A stretch of DNA of 64,000 nt, taken from assembly GCA_014529385.2 (NCBI GenBank), contig CM043942.1:54064647-54128646 (forward strand). The letters are read 5' to 3'. This document shows positions 21,311-31,500 of the stretch, one piece after another. The first letter of the stretch is position 1. Each line of letters opens with the position of its first letter. This DNA comes from Adiantum capillus-veneris (Eukaryota; Streptophyta; Polypodiopsida; Polypodiales; Pteridaceae). Below the pieces are notes generated by a model, which was not told the origin of the DNA, did not search any database, and was given only the letters and a program-made list of their open reading frames with translations. Both the position numbers and the translations under genes were made by a program.

Positions 21311-21523
21311 TTGGGGAATAAGTCAGGTAGAAATAAATCTACATTCATAAGTGCTGATATCGAAACCATATGTATAGACGATGTACATGTTCCTTATGCT
21401 ATGGGCTACGTCTTCATGAGCTCTTTCGAGCCGGTAACATACTGTACCAAAAGCCCTTACTATACTGGTGAGTTTAAGGAAAGAAGTCGTAGCATGTTTA
21501 ACGATTCGAAAAAAAGACCCTAG
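21311..21523 (+). pseudogene. Fragment of family B DNA polymerase of mitochondrial linear-plasmid type
   Basis: The frame contains STFISADIETICIDDVHVPY and AMGYVF. The DIET motif followed by HVPYA-GY is typical of the exonuclease I region of protein-primed polymerases (dpo) on invertron-type mitochondrial plasmids. Only about 70 residues remain; the polymerase domain is absent. It is likely a relic of plasmid integration. The call rests on this one motif region. Confidence 0.5.
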
Positions 21524-21650
21524 CGTCCTTTTTTCTCAATGCCCAGGCATCCATCCAATGCATTCTTTTCGATGCTGTAGGAATTGAACCTACCGAACAC
21601 CGTACAAAATCTTAATGAGTGTTCGATTTACAATCGCGCAACACTCAACC
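21510..21650 (-). other. Possible LSU rRNA 5'-end island next to a tRNA-Tyr-like hairpin
   Basis: The minus strand near 21,560 reads TTGGATGGATGCCTGGGCAT, then TGAGAAAAAAGGACG, similar to the 5' part of large-subunit rRNA (GGATGCC, TGGCA, AAGGACG in order). Immediately upstream (21,568-21,650) is a long hairpin with TTGTAAA in its loop and a T arm GTAGGTTCAATTCCTAC, like a degenerate tRNA-Tyr. Neither is a complete gene. Confidence 0.3.
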
Positions 21651-22290
21651 TGTGGCGTGCGTCTTTATTGTATTGGTGAACTGAAAATTGGAGACTCAAT
21701 TGGCTCAGGATTCATTTTTGTCTTAAATCTAAGAGCCGCAAGCAGCCCTAGATGCATGCTAGGTAGCCTTAATCCTGATTCCGAGGACAGCAAGGGCCAA
21801 AGTAGTCAAATCTGCTACTTATGGTTTGATAGACCAAGATCCAGCCATTTCAACGAATGCGCAAGGAAACCGAACCGCTGCGCTAATCCCAAGTCGAACT
21901 GCTGCAAGCAAGAGGCGAAACAGCAGTTGCCTTGCTTATTTTTAATTGTTAGTATAGTCTATAAAGACTAAGAAGCATGTCTTAACTCAGTACAGATACA
22001 GAATCGCCCTACGCGGGGCAAGGGATAATAAATTGTTATGCAAAAACCTTACCTCACATCAAGAAACAAGCTTCAATCTAAGCTTCAAAAGAGAAAGGCA
22101 GACAGGCCATCTAATCTCCTAAAGATCTGCGCCTCCCACGAACCAATGGATGCAAACAAATGGCGCGTCCTTCTATTAAGATGGGCTGAAACAAAAGCCT
22201 GTATACTCAACCTATGCGAAGTAGGTACAGTATGGGATGATTTTGCATAACTTCGAACTTTCCATACCATATGATGGGGTCTCTCTTTCG

Positions 22291-22387
22291 TATTATGCTC
22301 TTAGCAGCTCTACAATTACGAGCTATTACAGTGTCATTCAATCAAGTTACGAATGGCGAAAGGCTTAGTTTAATTGACATTTATCAA
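22291..22387 (+). repeat. Third, diverged copy of the 1,400-1,493 repeat
   Basis: Shares TCTTAGCAGCTCTACAATTA and TTACGAATGGCGAAAGGC with 1,400-1,493 and 14,821-14,914, with several substitutions. It lies outside the large repeat, so it is an independent dispersed copy. Confidence 0.85.
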
Positions 22388-22604
22388 TCCACATTTATGT
22401 AATAAAAGAAATGAACCTACGACAATAACGAAACGACCGTTTTGCAATCGACCCTTTCAATTCAAAATCATCTGTCCCTTCTTGCTTGCCCTAAGAAAAT
22501 GACTTATAGAGCCTGGCCTGTTATTAATATCTCTCATAACGCGTATACCACTATCAATAAAAGCATCTATAGCTTCTTAAATAACGATTCCAACATTAAT
22601 AACT

Positions 22605-22800
22605 TTTGATTCCCTTGTTTCCATGCCATGTAGAGGTCATTACTTTTACGTGTACATTTTCCTACCCCACCAGATATAGATACACCTTTATGCCATGAGC
22701 TTTCGCAATATTATTGATCGATTCCATGATAAGAACCGTCTTCTTAACTCCAAATAAACCAATTTTTCTACCTTGACGATACGGCGAGTTAACGACTAAT
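22605..22800 (-). pseudogene. atpB: Decayed plastid atpB fragment (ATP synthase beta)
   Basis: Pieces on the minus strand follow plastid Atp[10 protein letters not shown], then [18 protein letters not shown], then a frameshift into [20 protein letters not shown]. The Walker A segment between GLFG and KT is deleted, so no nucleotide-binding site remains. Like psaB, it is an old plastid transfer. Confidence 0.8.
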
Positions 22801-22839
22801 TGACACTCCCAGGGAGCCAACTGGTTACTTCACGAACGG

Positions 22840-23930
22840 CAAAATTAATTCAACTAATTCATTACTTTATTCGCACTAATGCCACTTTTGCTTTCACTAT
22901 TACTAGATCCACTATTGTTGTTATCTACGTCTTTTACTTTACTTATTAGTAAATATTGTTAATGGAAGCAAGCTACATGCTCTACTTGGAGGGCAAAGGT
23001 AGTCAGGCTTCCTTTCCATCGATATCATCAACTCTGACTTTAAAAACAAACCTAGCTAATATAATGCTAACAGGGAAAACTTTGAACCCTAATAGAAGAA
23101 AAGAGCCAATACTCGAATGTTCATAGCGTGCCACGCCACCCCTATTTATGATCGACATAGCCACGCGTTCATGCTAATTCTAGTATCGGCGTCCCATGCC
23201 ACTTGGTTTTTTTCTTTATCCTAGTATCGTTTGCATTAGTAGTCCCAAAGCAAGCAAGTAAAAGCAGTCTTTGTTACTACATTCTAGTGACCCTATCACA
23301 TATAGAGTTAACTGATAGGTGTAGATTGTCAATAGAGACAATAATTAAACGCTTAAGCACTACCTTTATTTATAAAAGTATAGTGATAAGTAAAGAAAAC
23401 TATACGTCGTCGTCATCTGTCTCTAGCAGTTTTCACTATCATATAGGTGTATGAAACGAAAGTGCTAGCAAGTATACCGCTGTTTCAATTCTAATTACGC
23501 TATTTGTTCCTTGAATTCGAAAGTCATCAAGTAAGCTAGCTTTCAGGTTGGCGATAAAAAGGATTAAAAAAAGGTTTAACACGCACAGTTTAAGTTTACC
23601 TTAAGTTTGCGTCAGGGTGCAAGCAAGCAAGCAAGAATTGGCTGTTTACCATACCATTATGAGGGCAGGGCATTTTTAATAAATCATCCCTATCCCCGTT
23701 GTTTGCCCCCGTTCATTGAAGTTAGCAAAGTCATGCAAATAGATGGCAGACTGGATACCTTACACTCCAAGGCGGCTTTTCGTTAAGGTTGTTACGTTTT
23801 AATTCTTTGAAACGAGCTTAGTTTCTTGCTAGCACAGTGCTGTTATAACTGTTTTCATCCATTCCTTTGCATGTGGCTCTGTTTAATTGGCGTTATCGTG
23901 TCTTATGAAGCTTTAGATAAAATATCAAAT
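22840..23930. other. Mitochondrial spacer without recognised genes
   Basis: Several small frames (for example plus 23,203-23,454) show no motif I can name. A GCAAGCAAGCAAGCAAG microsatellite occurs near 23,617. Confidence 0.5.
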
Positions 23931-23949
23931 TGAACGAAGAAAAGAAAAA

Positions 23950-24204
23950 ATGATGCATTGGATTTACAAGCATCCGGAAGTTAAAACAATTGCTTTAGCG
24001 GTCCTAGCTGCGGGAGCCGCGGCCCTTAGCTGTTAGCTAAGTTATAAAATTTACATTAAAGCAAACAAAGAAGCTAACTCTTTCAAGGGAAATAGAAGCC
24101 TATTGGCAATGTATAAAGAGCACGACGCTTTCTATGAATTACAAGTACAGCAGCAGGCATCTGACATTGATTTATTTGAAGCAGGGAATGTTATACAAAC
24201 ATAA
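23950..24204 (+). CDS. Small membrane ORF (84 aa) with one editable TAG, sharing the nad2 leader
   Basis: Starts MMHWIYKHPEVKTIALAVLA with a hydrophobic Ala-rich helix. A TAG at 24,034-24,036 (codon 29) interrupts the frame between LSC and LSYKIYIKANKEANSF; U-to-C editing to CAG would open it to the TAA at 24,202. The bases around its start (GAAGAAAAGAAAAAATGATG, then YATTGGRTTTAC) are nearly the same as at the nad2 start at 25,298. I do not recognise the protein. The shared leader and the Gln-compatible stop make it a credible gene. Confidence 0.45.
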
Positions 24205-25297
24205 AAGAGCAAGCACATAATAGTTCTCCTCAGGGTTGCTTGCCCCTTTACCTTGGCTGACATGACGCGTTTAACGACTACATCTTTGCACCTTAGCTAA
24301 CTCATTTAATACGTTAGTGGTTATGTTATTATACGTTATGTCTTAGTTATCGTCAGACATCCAATGTGAAAGGTAAGATAGGCATGCAAACTCTATCTTT
24401 CTGCAAAAGCAAGCACATAACCTTGCTAGAGGCACAAAAGACTTAAGCTGGAAATGCAATCATCACACGAGGCCGCTTAGGATTAAAATGATGCTTAAAA
24501 GAGAACGTGATTTGAAAGCATTTATTCTCTTCCTCTACCTTTGCCTTTCATGAAAATGTTGTTTCAAGTTCACTATCAAAATCATAATCTTTTCCATGAA
24601 TCATTGGTTCACTCGGCGAATGCAGACTCTTTTGTAGACTCGGCTACCTGGCCGCGGAGCTTAGCTTCGAGTGCTTGGACATAACCCTATTGGTACAGCT
24701 GTAGATTTTGTTTCGCATTGGGTCGGGGAAGACCCAACCTCTCAGGAATTAAAGAAGACAGTGTTTATTTATTTCATCCCTATAGGGATGTTTCAGATAA
24801 TTATGGTGAGGTTCAGAAAATACCACAACATTGAGTTTATCATGCTCGACCTCTAAATAATATGGGTAAAAATAATCTAGTGTTCCATACGTATAGATCG
24901 TGTCATAATTTAATTTGTTTTTTCTTTTCCGCTCAATTATAGAGAACAAAAAACAAGCAAAAGTCTTTGATTCGATTTTTGCCCCATTCTTTTAACATTA
25001 TGATATGCTCAATTCATTCTCTGAGACGGGACCAAATAATTGTTTAATTGCCCAACTCCCAAAAGATTACGTAATGCAGCGTGATTGCGAAACAGTCAGG
25101 GAAGAGCTTTGAGTCAATTAATACTGAAAACGTCGATTTGGTGAAACTGGGATGGAATACGGTACTACAGCTCCGTTGTCAAGGAAAAGCATCTTTAGCC
25201 TGCTTAAGAAAATTAAAACTTCGACTTCACAATCACAAAACACAAAAAACAGCCATGAATATTGGTATTAGGAACCGCAGAATGAAGAAAAGAAAAA
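24205..25297. other. Spacer upstream of nad2
   Basis: No recognised gene. A segment near 24,376-24,405 (GTAAGATAGGCATGCAAACTC) is repeated near 63,310, upstream of atp9. A plus frame at 25,081-25,329 (MIAKQSGKSFESINTENVDL) overlaps the nad2 start in another phase and is unassigned. Confidence 0.5.
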
Positions 25298-25533
25298 ATG
25301 ATGTATTGGGTTTACGAGCTAGCTGCTGAAGTATTTGAAATTGCTTCGTCTTTTAAAGCCGGAATATTTGAGCATGATTTCTTTGCGCTTCTCTTAGAGA
25401 TCTTTCCTGTTAACGCGACTATTACTTTGCTTATTTATGGAGTTTTGTTTAGTACTTTTAAATAATATGATTATCTATTGCTAGTATGTAACGTAGGTTG
25501 GCTTGGTTTACTTAGTGTTATGTGCCTAGGAAG
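25298..25533 (+). CDS. nad2: NADH dehydrogenase subunit 2, exon 1
   Basis: Complex I membrane subunit. The conserved protein IFEHDFFALLLEIFPVNATI, then TLLIYGV and YDYLLLVCNVGWLGLLSV, matches bryophyte nad2 exon 1. The normal Met before FEHDF is ATA here. The nearest in-frame ATG (25,298) adds about 22 residues (MMYWVYELAAEVFEIASSF plus KAG). A TAA before YDY needs editing (to CAA). The exon ends within a few bases of 25,533, where a GTGCC-type group II intron start appears; I cannot fix the exact splice site. Confidence 0.85.
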
Positions 25534-27018
25534 GCACGTTTTGGGATGCGGAGGTTAAAAGCTATCGCTTGAATAGACTCCCTAACCGGTAAGCAAAAGT
25601 CGGACCGCTGCCGAAAACCATAGCATAGGGACTATCTGTTTGCCGCAGGGCTAGTCGTACGCAACAGGAGCAAAGTAACTTTCCCCACCCCAGTGGAATG
25701 GAGGCACTTGAGTCCGAACGCTATTATTCATGTGCGACTAACCCTCCAAAAGTAACTGTAACGAACAGGTTCTATGTACGCAGTGCAATACCAAACGGCG
25801 AGTTAACTACCAAACGCGCAACCCAGGGATTACCTAAGTAAACTTTCTTTTATAGGGATTGACTTCGATAGAAAATATAAGTGGAGCATAGCTTTAGAGG
25901 TCAAGGCTTTGCTGGCCTGTACAGGTAAAAGATCCTACCGTAATGTACTCCGGAAATTACACCAGGCAACCCAAGCCGAACATACGACAATGCCCCTTGG
26001 CGTGAAAAGCTCCGGCCAGGGAAAGGGAGGTAAATAATAGTGTGATATTCTACAGACACGCAAAAGCGCCCAGTGTGCTACACCCAGCAAAAAAAAAGGA
26101 AATCATGGTGGGATAAGCGAATTAAGAAAATGCAGTTGACAGACTGGGAAATTTCCTGACCAAATCTCATATAAGACAACTTGAGTTTAGGGCTAGCTAC
26201 TTTTATAGTCAAAGAACCAGCCCAGCAGACAATGGAACCTTAGCAAACAAAAAGGACAGAATAGGGATACTTGCTTCTATGAGCCATAGATAATATACGC
26301 TCTAAAACCAAACAGCTAACTCCCTAGCCTATACAGTAATGGAAAATGAGTCACTTTTATAATCAGACTAGCGAGTTAAGCCGCTTGCAAACAAAAAAAC
26401 CGGGATTGGATTCCCTTAGGCTAGGCATAAGCCCTGGACACACAGCAATAAACATTCTATACTTCCCTTAAGTAAATGGCTATGCTTGACTTGCTAAGCA
26501 AGATGCGTTGCGGCTGGATCTCCCTTTGACGCAAGCAAAGACCTTACCATAAATCCTAAAATAACAAGTGCAGTGCGATGAAGCAACACGGCGCCTTTCC
26601 TTCCAGAAACAAAACCCGAACTCGCGCCAAATAGAGCTGCGGAACTTCCATAATCAAATAATCATCTAACCAAGGATACGGACCTTTAGCCTTCTTTCGT
26701 AGAGTGAAGGGCATGCATAAGTAAAACTTTTACTAAATAAATAAAAAAGTGCAACGAATTTAAAAACGAAACGATGCGTCTAGACATAGTAAATGAAACT
26801 CGAATTCAGGCAACTAAAATATAACGTAAGCCACGTACCCTGAACACATAAACCAGGGTTCAATTAAAAAGGTTCGCTTATGTGGGACACGCATCCCACG
26901 GTTCAGGCCTGGCCCGGTAGTTCCCGTAAATAGAATCTCCAAAAGTCATTACGAACGAGCCACATGCGGGGAAACTTGCACGTGTGGTTCTGACCAGAGA
27001 AGGAAAGCCTACCTTATT
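25534..27018 (+). other. Group II intron nad2i156, complete
   Basis: It separates exon 1 (...WLGLLSV) from exon 2 ([12 protein letters not shown]...). A textbook 34-nt domain V lies at 26,957-26,990, starting GAGCCACATGCGGGGAAACT and closing GTGTGGTTC. It is followed by a domain-VI-like hairpin with a bulged A near 27,012. No reverse-transcriptase/maturase ORF is visible inside. The borders are uncertain by about 10 nt. Confidence 0.85.
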
Positions 27019-27405
27019 AGTTTCTAATAACCATCGCATCGGTTGCCGCTGGCGCACCCATAACGTTTGCTAATCTACTATATAATAATGGTATGAAAGA
27101 CAATTCGACATATTTTCGCGAGATATTGCCACTATTAAGTACGGCCAGTACTATTGTTACGTGCTTAGATTATTTTAAACGGGAGAGGTTGAATGCTTTT
27201 GAATCTATTGTATTAACTTTACCTTCTACTTGCAGTATGCTTTTTATGGTTTTGGCCTGTGATTTAATTGCCATGTATTTAGCTATCGAGCCTTAAAGTT
27301 TATGTTTTCACGTGATCGCAGCCTTGAAGAGAGACTCCGAATTTTCCACGGAAGCCGGCCTAAAATATTCCATTTTAGGTGCATTCTCTTCTGGAATATT
27401 ATTGT
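27019..27405 (+). CDS. nad2: NADH dehydrogenase subunit 2, exon 2
   Basis: The translation includes [60 protein letters not shown] and [18 protein letters not shown], matching nad2 between introns 156 and 542. A TAA after MYLAIEP sits at a conserved Gln (IELQSLCF in seed plants). Homology stops at ILLFG, exactly the nad2i542 site. No downstream nad2 exon is found in the window. Confidence 0.92.
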
Positions 27406-29086
27406 TCGGATACGACTGGCCAACTACCGATATATAAATAGACATATATTCATTGGACATACCTCGCTAAATGTCCCTCAGCGATGGCGACAAGCTATGC
27501 CTTAATCTCCTATATGCGGCATCTCCTGGTTGGGATAGAGATTCTCTTGGTCTCATTCCATGGCGAAAAGAGCCCTCGGCGTGAAGTTAAGATTAGACAA
27601 AGTAGAGTGAAAGAAATATACTTGGAAAAGGGTCCTGAGGGCATAACCTAGCAAAGGCAACAAAAAGGTGCAAAGAAGCCCAATACTTCAACTAGAGGAG
27701 CGACCTTAGTTAGTTCACTAAACCCCAACCCAACGCTACATGTTCTCCTGGATCCCTAGAGGATCCCTCAAGTGCCCCTGTCCCGGCTTCTCTCAGAATA
27801 GGCGTTATCAAATACAAGCCAGGAATGGCCGAAATAAGTGGAAACCCACTTTACCGGTTGGAGAGGCCCTCTTTAATACATTCATTGAAATGTTCACAGG
27901 GGCTAGGAACGCTTGATTGTAGGAACTTCTGTACACCACTTACGGATCGCTCCAGGGTACGCAACAACCTTGACTAAATCTATCAAACGAATCAGGCCTT
28001 CGGCCCCGATTACATAAACCACTAGCTTTACTTAATAATGGCCGATTTGCTGTTTACTGCTTGCGAAAACATTTGATAATCACACCCAGGAAACCCCATC
28101 CCTGCCACTTACAGCCAAACACTGGACGGAGTCTCAGCTAGATGGATCTTTACTTTAGAAGAGAAACATAGAATAACCAAAAACGGGTTTAGTTTCACTA
28201 AGCTAAGTCCCTTATAGGCAAAGTATCTTTTAAGGCTAAGGGGAGCAGACTCCGACCCCTGACCATCGCCCCATTACAAGACAGGGTCATATTGGGAACT
28301 ATGGAAGTAGCCTCAGAAGCTACATATGAATCCATCTTCTGTAACTAGTTATACAAGACAGATTTCAAACATAAATATTATACAACAAAATATTTGCACC
28401 ATTACTATTAAGTAAGGGCAGGCAGCCGCTACGTGGGCCGGCTGGCTGTTAAGGGTTGCCTAATCTACATTACTATACTAATGTATAAACTGATGGGAAT
28501 TAAAAGGAATTGGCTATCTCATTATTGAGCTCATTTGGACCAGACAGAGAGCCCGTAGCGTTACTTGGAATCCTAAAATCAATCCAAAGACAGCTTTTTT
28601 TGGCTAGGCTGGGCGTATTATAGGCCAAAGTTTATCTTCTACCTGCAGGTCCCTGCTGCCAATATTAACTTAAACGAGATATATAAAGGAAGAAAAGATT
28701 CAGAACTTGATAAAAAAGAAAAAGAAGCTTTTGCCCCCTTCGTTTTCAGATATTCGATTCATTCGTGTAGATATATATATTCATGTACATTTAAATATAT
28801 ACGTATTCTTTGCTTTCTCTTTTGTAGAACCTTTTTTAACCCCGCGTTTCTTTACTAAATTATTTTTACGTATAGGTAATATGAAACTGGCATTATCAAT
28901 GTGTTAAGCAAGGAAAAACCGAAGATAGATTAACTTTCAGAGTTACAGAAAATTAAACGAAGCGCGTTCGAGACCTTTTGATAGCCTACCTCACCCCTAG
29001 ACAAAAGGGCAACCAGGGTCCGCACCTAAAGTCGACAGGCGCTTGCTGAAAGAAGAATAATAAAAAGTGTTTCTATTTATAGGAAA
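27406..29086 (+). other. Probable 5' part of intron nad2i542 and unassigned sequence
   Basis: Sequence directly after the nad2 exon 2 junction should be intron nad2i542. I find no domain V and no nad2 exon 3 before the mitochondrial sequence ends near 29.45 kb, so the intron may be split (trans-spliced, as in seed plants) or cut by the junction. A small AT-rich frame at 28,707-28,907 is unassigned. Confidence 0.5.
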
Positions 29087-29425
29087 ATGCAGTCTCATAC
29101 TCAATCAAGGAATTTAAGAAGATTTCGACACTTCAACATATACCTGGCTAACGCAAGGTCCAAAGTTTTTGCCTTGGGCCTTGCATTCTCGCTTAATAAA
29201 CGATGCCCAGTACGCAAGGCCAATGGAAATCCATTGTGTCGTGTCTGCAAGCTCTCAACAGCGAAGGCGCAGAGCGACTTGATTGCTGAATACCTACAGG
29301 TCATAAGTAAGCCTTTGGCCTTATGCAAATATTGTCATAAACAAGTAAAGGTAAAAATGAAAGGGCTACTAAAAGCATGCGGAGCCACCCAGGGCAAGCG
29401 GGCCGGAGGCCCTGAAAATGGCTAA
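29087..29425 (+). CDS. Hypothetical basic ORF (112 codons)
   Basis: Starts MQSHTQSRNLRRFRHFNIYL and is rich in Lys, Arg and Cys (CPVRKANGNPLCRVCKLS, LCKYCHKQVKVKMKG). Two Cys pairs (CRVC and CKYC) could form a zinc-binding element. I recognise no family. It is the last mitochondrial-looking frame before the transposon region. Confidence 0.3.
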   Translation: MQSHTQSRNLRRFRHFNIYLANARSKVFALGLAFSLNKRCPVRKANGNPLCRVCKLSTAKAQSDLIAEYLQVISKPLALCKYCHKQVKVKMKGLLKACGATQGKRAGGPENG

Positions 29426-29589
29426 CTTGAGCCAAGGAAGTTGGTTCGCTGAGTGTTCCTCTCGGCCGGCCTTCCCTTCAATCGAATGGTAGAATGGATG
29501 CGCCGCTTCCTTGTATGAGGCTTGCAACGTTTTTAAAAGGGCAACTCCATTTTCGTAAAGTCCTACACTCTAAGGAGCAGTGGGAAGAT

Positions 29590-31345
29590 AGAGGAGTGTT
29601 GTGAGTATCCACATGTTGATGTTGTTCCTAAGGTGCCGCAGTCGTCAGTGGGCTGGTCTTCACGTTTTCTGATTTGAGTCCAGAGACATTGTTAGCTCTT
29701 GAAGAATGTTATGTACATATTGGATATGAATCAGGTGCCAGTTTTCATGTTACTCCTCACAAGGAGTGGTTCTCCAACTATGCTTCTACACATGTTTCTG
29801 CTAAGCTGGGTGATTCTCATTAGCTAGAGATATGTGGCATTAGAGATGTGAATTTTTGTATGCATAATGATATTGAGTTCATGTTGCGAGGAGTTGACAT
29901 GTGCCAAAGCTAATTAAGAGCTTGGTTTCAATAGGAAGCTTGATGATCTTAAAATATACTACAGTGTTTGACAATGGTTCCTAGATAATCAGAAAAGGTA
30001 ACTTGGTCATGCTCAAAGGCCAAAAGTATAGCTCATTATATTCCTTGTATATCTCTATCATGAAAGAGAACTCTATATACGTAGCCAAGTTGCCTTCTAC
30101 TAATTGTGGCATAGTTGGCTTGGTCATATGAGTTAGAAAGAATGAAGTAGCTACAACATTTGGCTATATCCCTACGTTCAAATATTCTGATTTTAGTTTT
30201 TGTGAAGTTAGCCTCTAGATTTGGTTCATAGTGATCTATGTGGACCTATGTTGCATAAGTCTCTAGCTTAGGCTCATTATATTTATTGACTTCCATAGAT
30301 GATTCTACTCAAAAGGTGTGGGTCTAGCTCTTAAAGAGGATAGATGAAGTGTTTAGTGTTTTCTGAAGCTACTAGCTATGGTTGAGAACCAATCAAGCAA
30401 GAAGTTGAAGGCTTTGTACATGGACAATGGTGGAGGGTATGTATAAGGACTTTTGTAGCAAAAAAGGCATTAAAAGATAATTTACTGCACCATACACACC
30501 TGCTCGCAATGGATTTTTGAGCGCATGAATAGAACTATTTAGGAGAGAGTCCTTCCATGCTATCTATGGAAGATTTACCTCAAGAGTTTTGGGGAGAGGC
30601 TGTTATGACAATGGTGCATATAATCAATAAATCGCCTAGTACACGGTTGAAGTAGAAAATTCCATAGAAGATGTATATGGATAGGCAAGAAGCCCAATTA
30701 TGATAGACTATGTGTGTTTGGATGTGATGTATTCTCACATGTGCCTTAAATGCTTAGAAAGCAGTTGAACCCCAAGTCACACAAATACATCTTCATGGTT
30801 ATGGTGTATATGGATAGACGGTTATCGTCTTTTTGGCATCCAAAATCTTGAAAGAGTTATTTTCAATTCACAAAGTGATCTTTAATAGGTCAAATATTCA
30901 CAGACAGGATGTGAAAGAGGTTGAGTATCACAAAGTGAGATTCAAGGACATAGCTTCAAGTCCAGTTACGCAAGAAACTCAGTCTACTAAAGATGCACCT
31001 ACCCCTAGCAATGCTCCAAAGAGAGCTAGTGACGCTCTTGAGAGAGTAGAGTGTACCAGTCAGGCAGTAAGGAGACCTACACGTGTATCTTGTGCCCTTG
31101 AGCATTTTCAGCCAAGGTCATTTTCAGCCAAGGTTAGACTATTTGTTGGTCAATAACTACGGAGAGCCTGCCTACTACCAAGAGGCTATTGAGATGGAAG
31201 CTAGTGTGAAGTGGGAGTAGGCAATGCAATCTGAGTATCACTCGCTTATGGCAAATGAAACTTGAACTAACTTAGTTGTCAGAGGGTAAACAAGCCTTGC
31301 AAATGGGTGTATAAGAAGAAGTACACGACACAAGCATAGGCCACT
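29590..31345 (+). mobile_element. Decayed Ty1/copia retrotransposon pol region
   Basis: Order of domains on the plus strand: protease (DSGASFHVTP-like GASFHVTPHKEWFSN near 29,735), GAG-pre-integrase (around 30,010-30,110), integrase core (ERMNRTI, then LPQEFWGEAVMTMVHIINKS near 30,520-30,640) and the start of reverse transcriptase (GEPACYQEAIEMEASVKWE near 31,155). Many frameshifts and stops break it, and it ends soon after CKWVYKKK-like sequence. No LTRs are identified at its ends. Its beginning marks the change from mitochondrial to nuclear-type DNA (between about 29,430 and 29,600). Confidence 0.85.
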
Positions 31346-31359
31346 TAGGCCACGTTGGT

Positions 31360-31500
31360 GATATTGTCATGAAGAACACTAATGTTTTTGGCAGTGGCAT
31401 CCTTCCTAGATCCATCTCTCCTTTTGATCGGAGCATAGTCCAATAGGAAGTTCAATGAAATCAAAAGAGCATCTTGATTTTTGACATTGTTGTCCCCTTG
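31360..31500 (-). mobile_element. Ty3/gypsy pol 3'-end remnant (same family as 60.3-60.8 kb)
   Basis: The sequence is similar over about 140 bp to 60,385-60,580, which encodes the end of a gypsy pol. Shared words include GAACACTAATGTTTT and TTCARTGAAATCAA. It is noncoding now. Confidence 0.6.

Noticed and set aside
19215..21565. A contiguous mitochondrial large-subunit rRNA gene
   Set aside because: The interval contains trnR and a clean 265-codon ORF, and the sequence between the two rRNA-like islands does not resemble rRNA.
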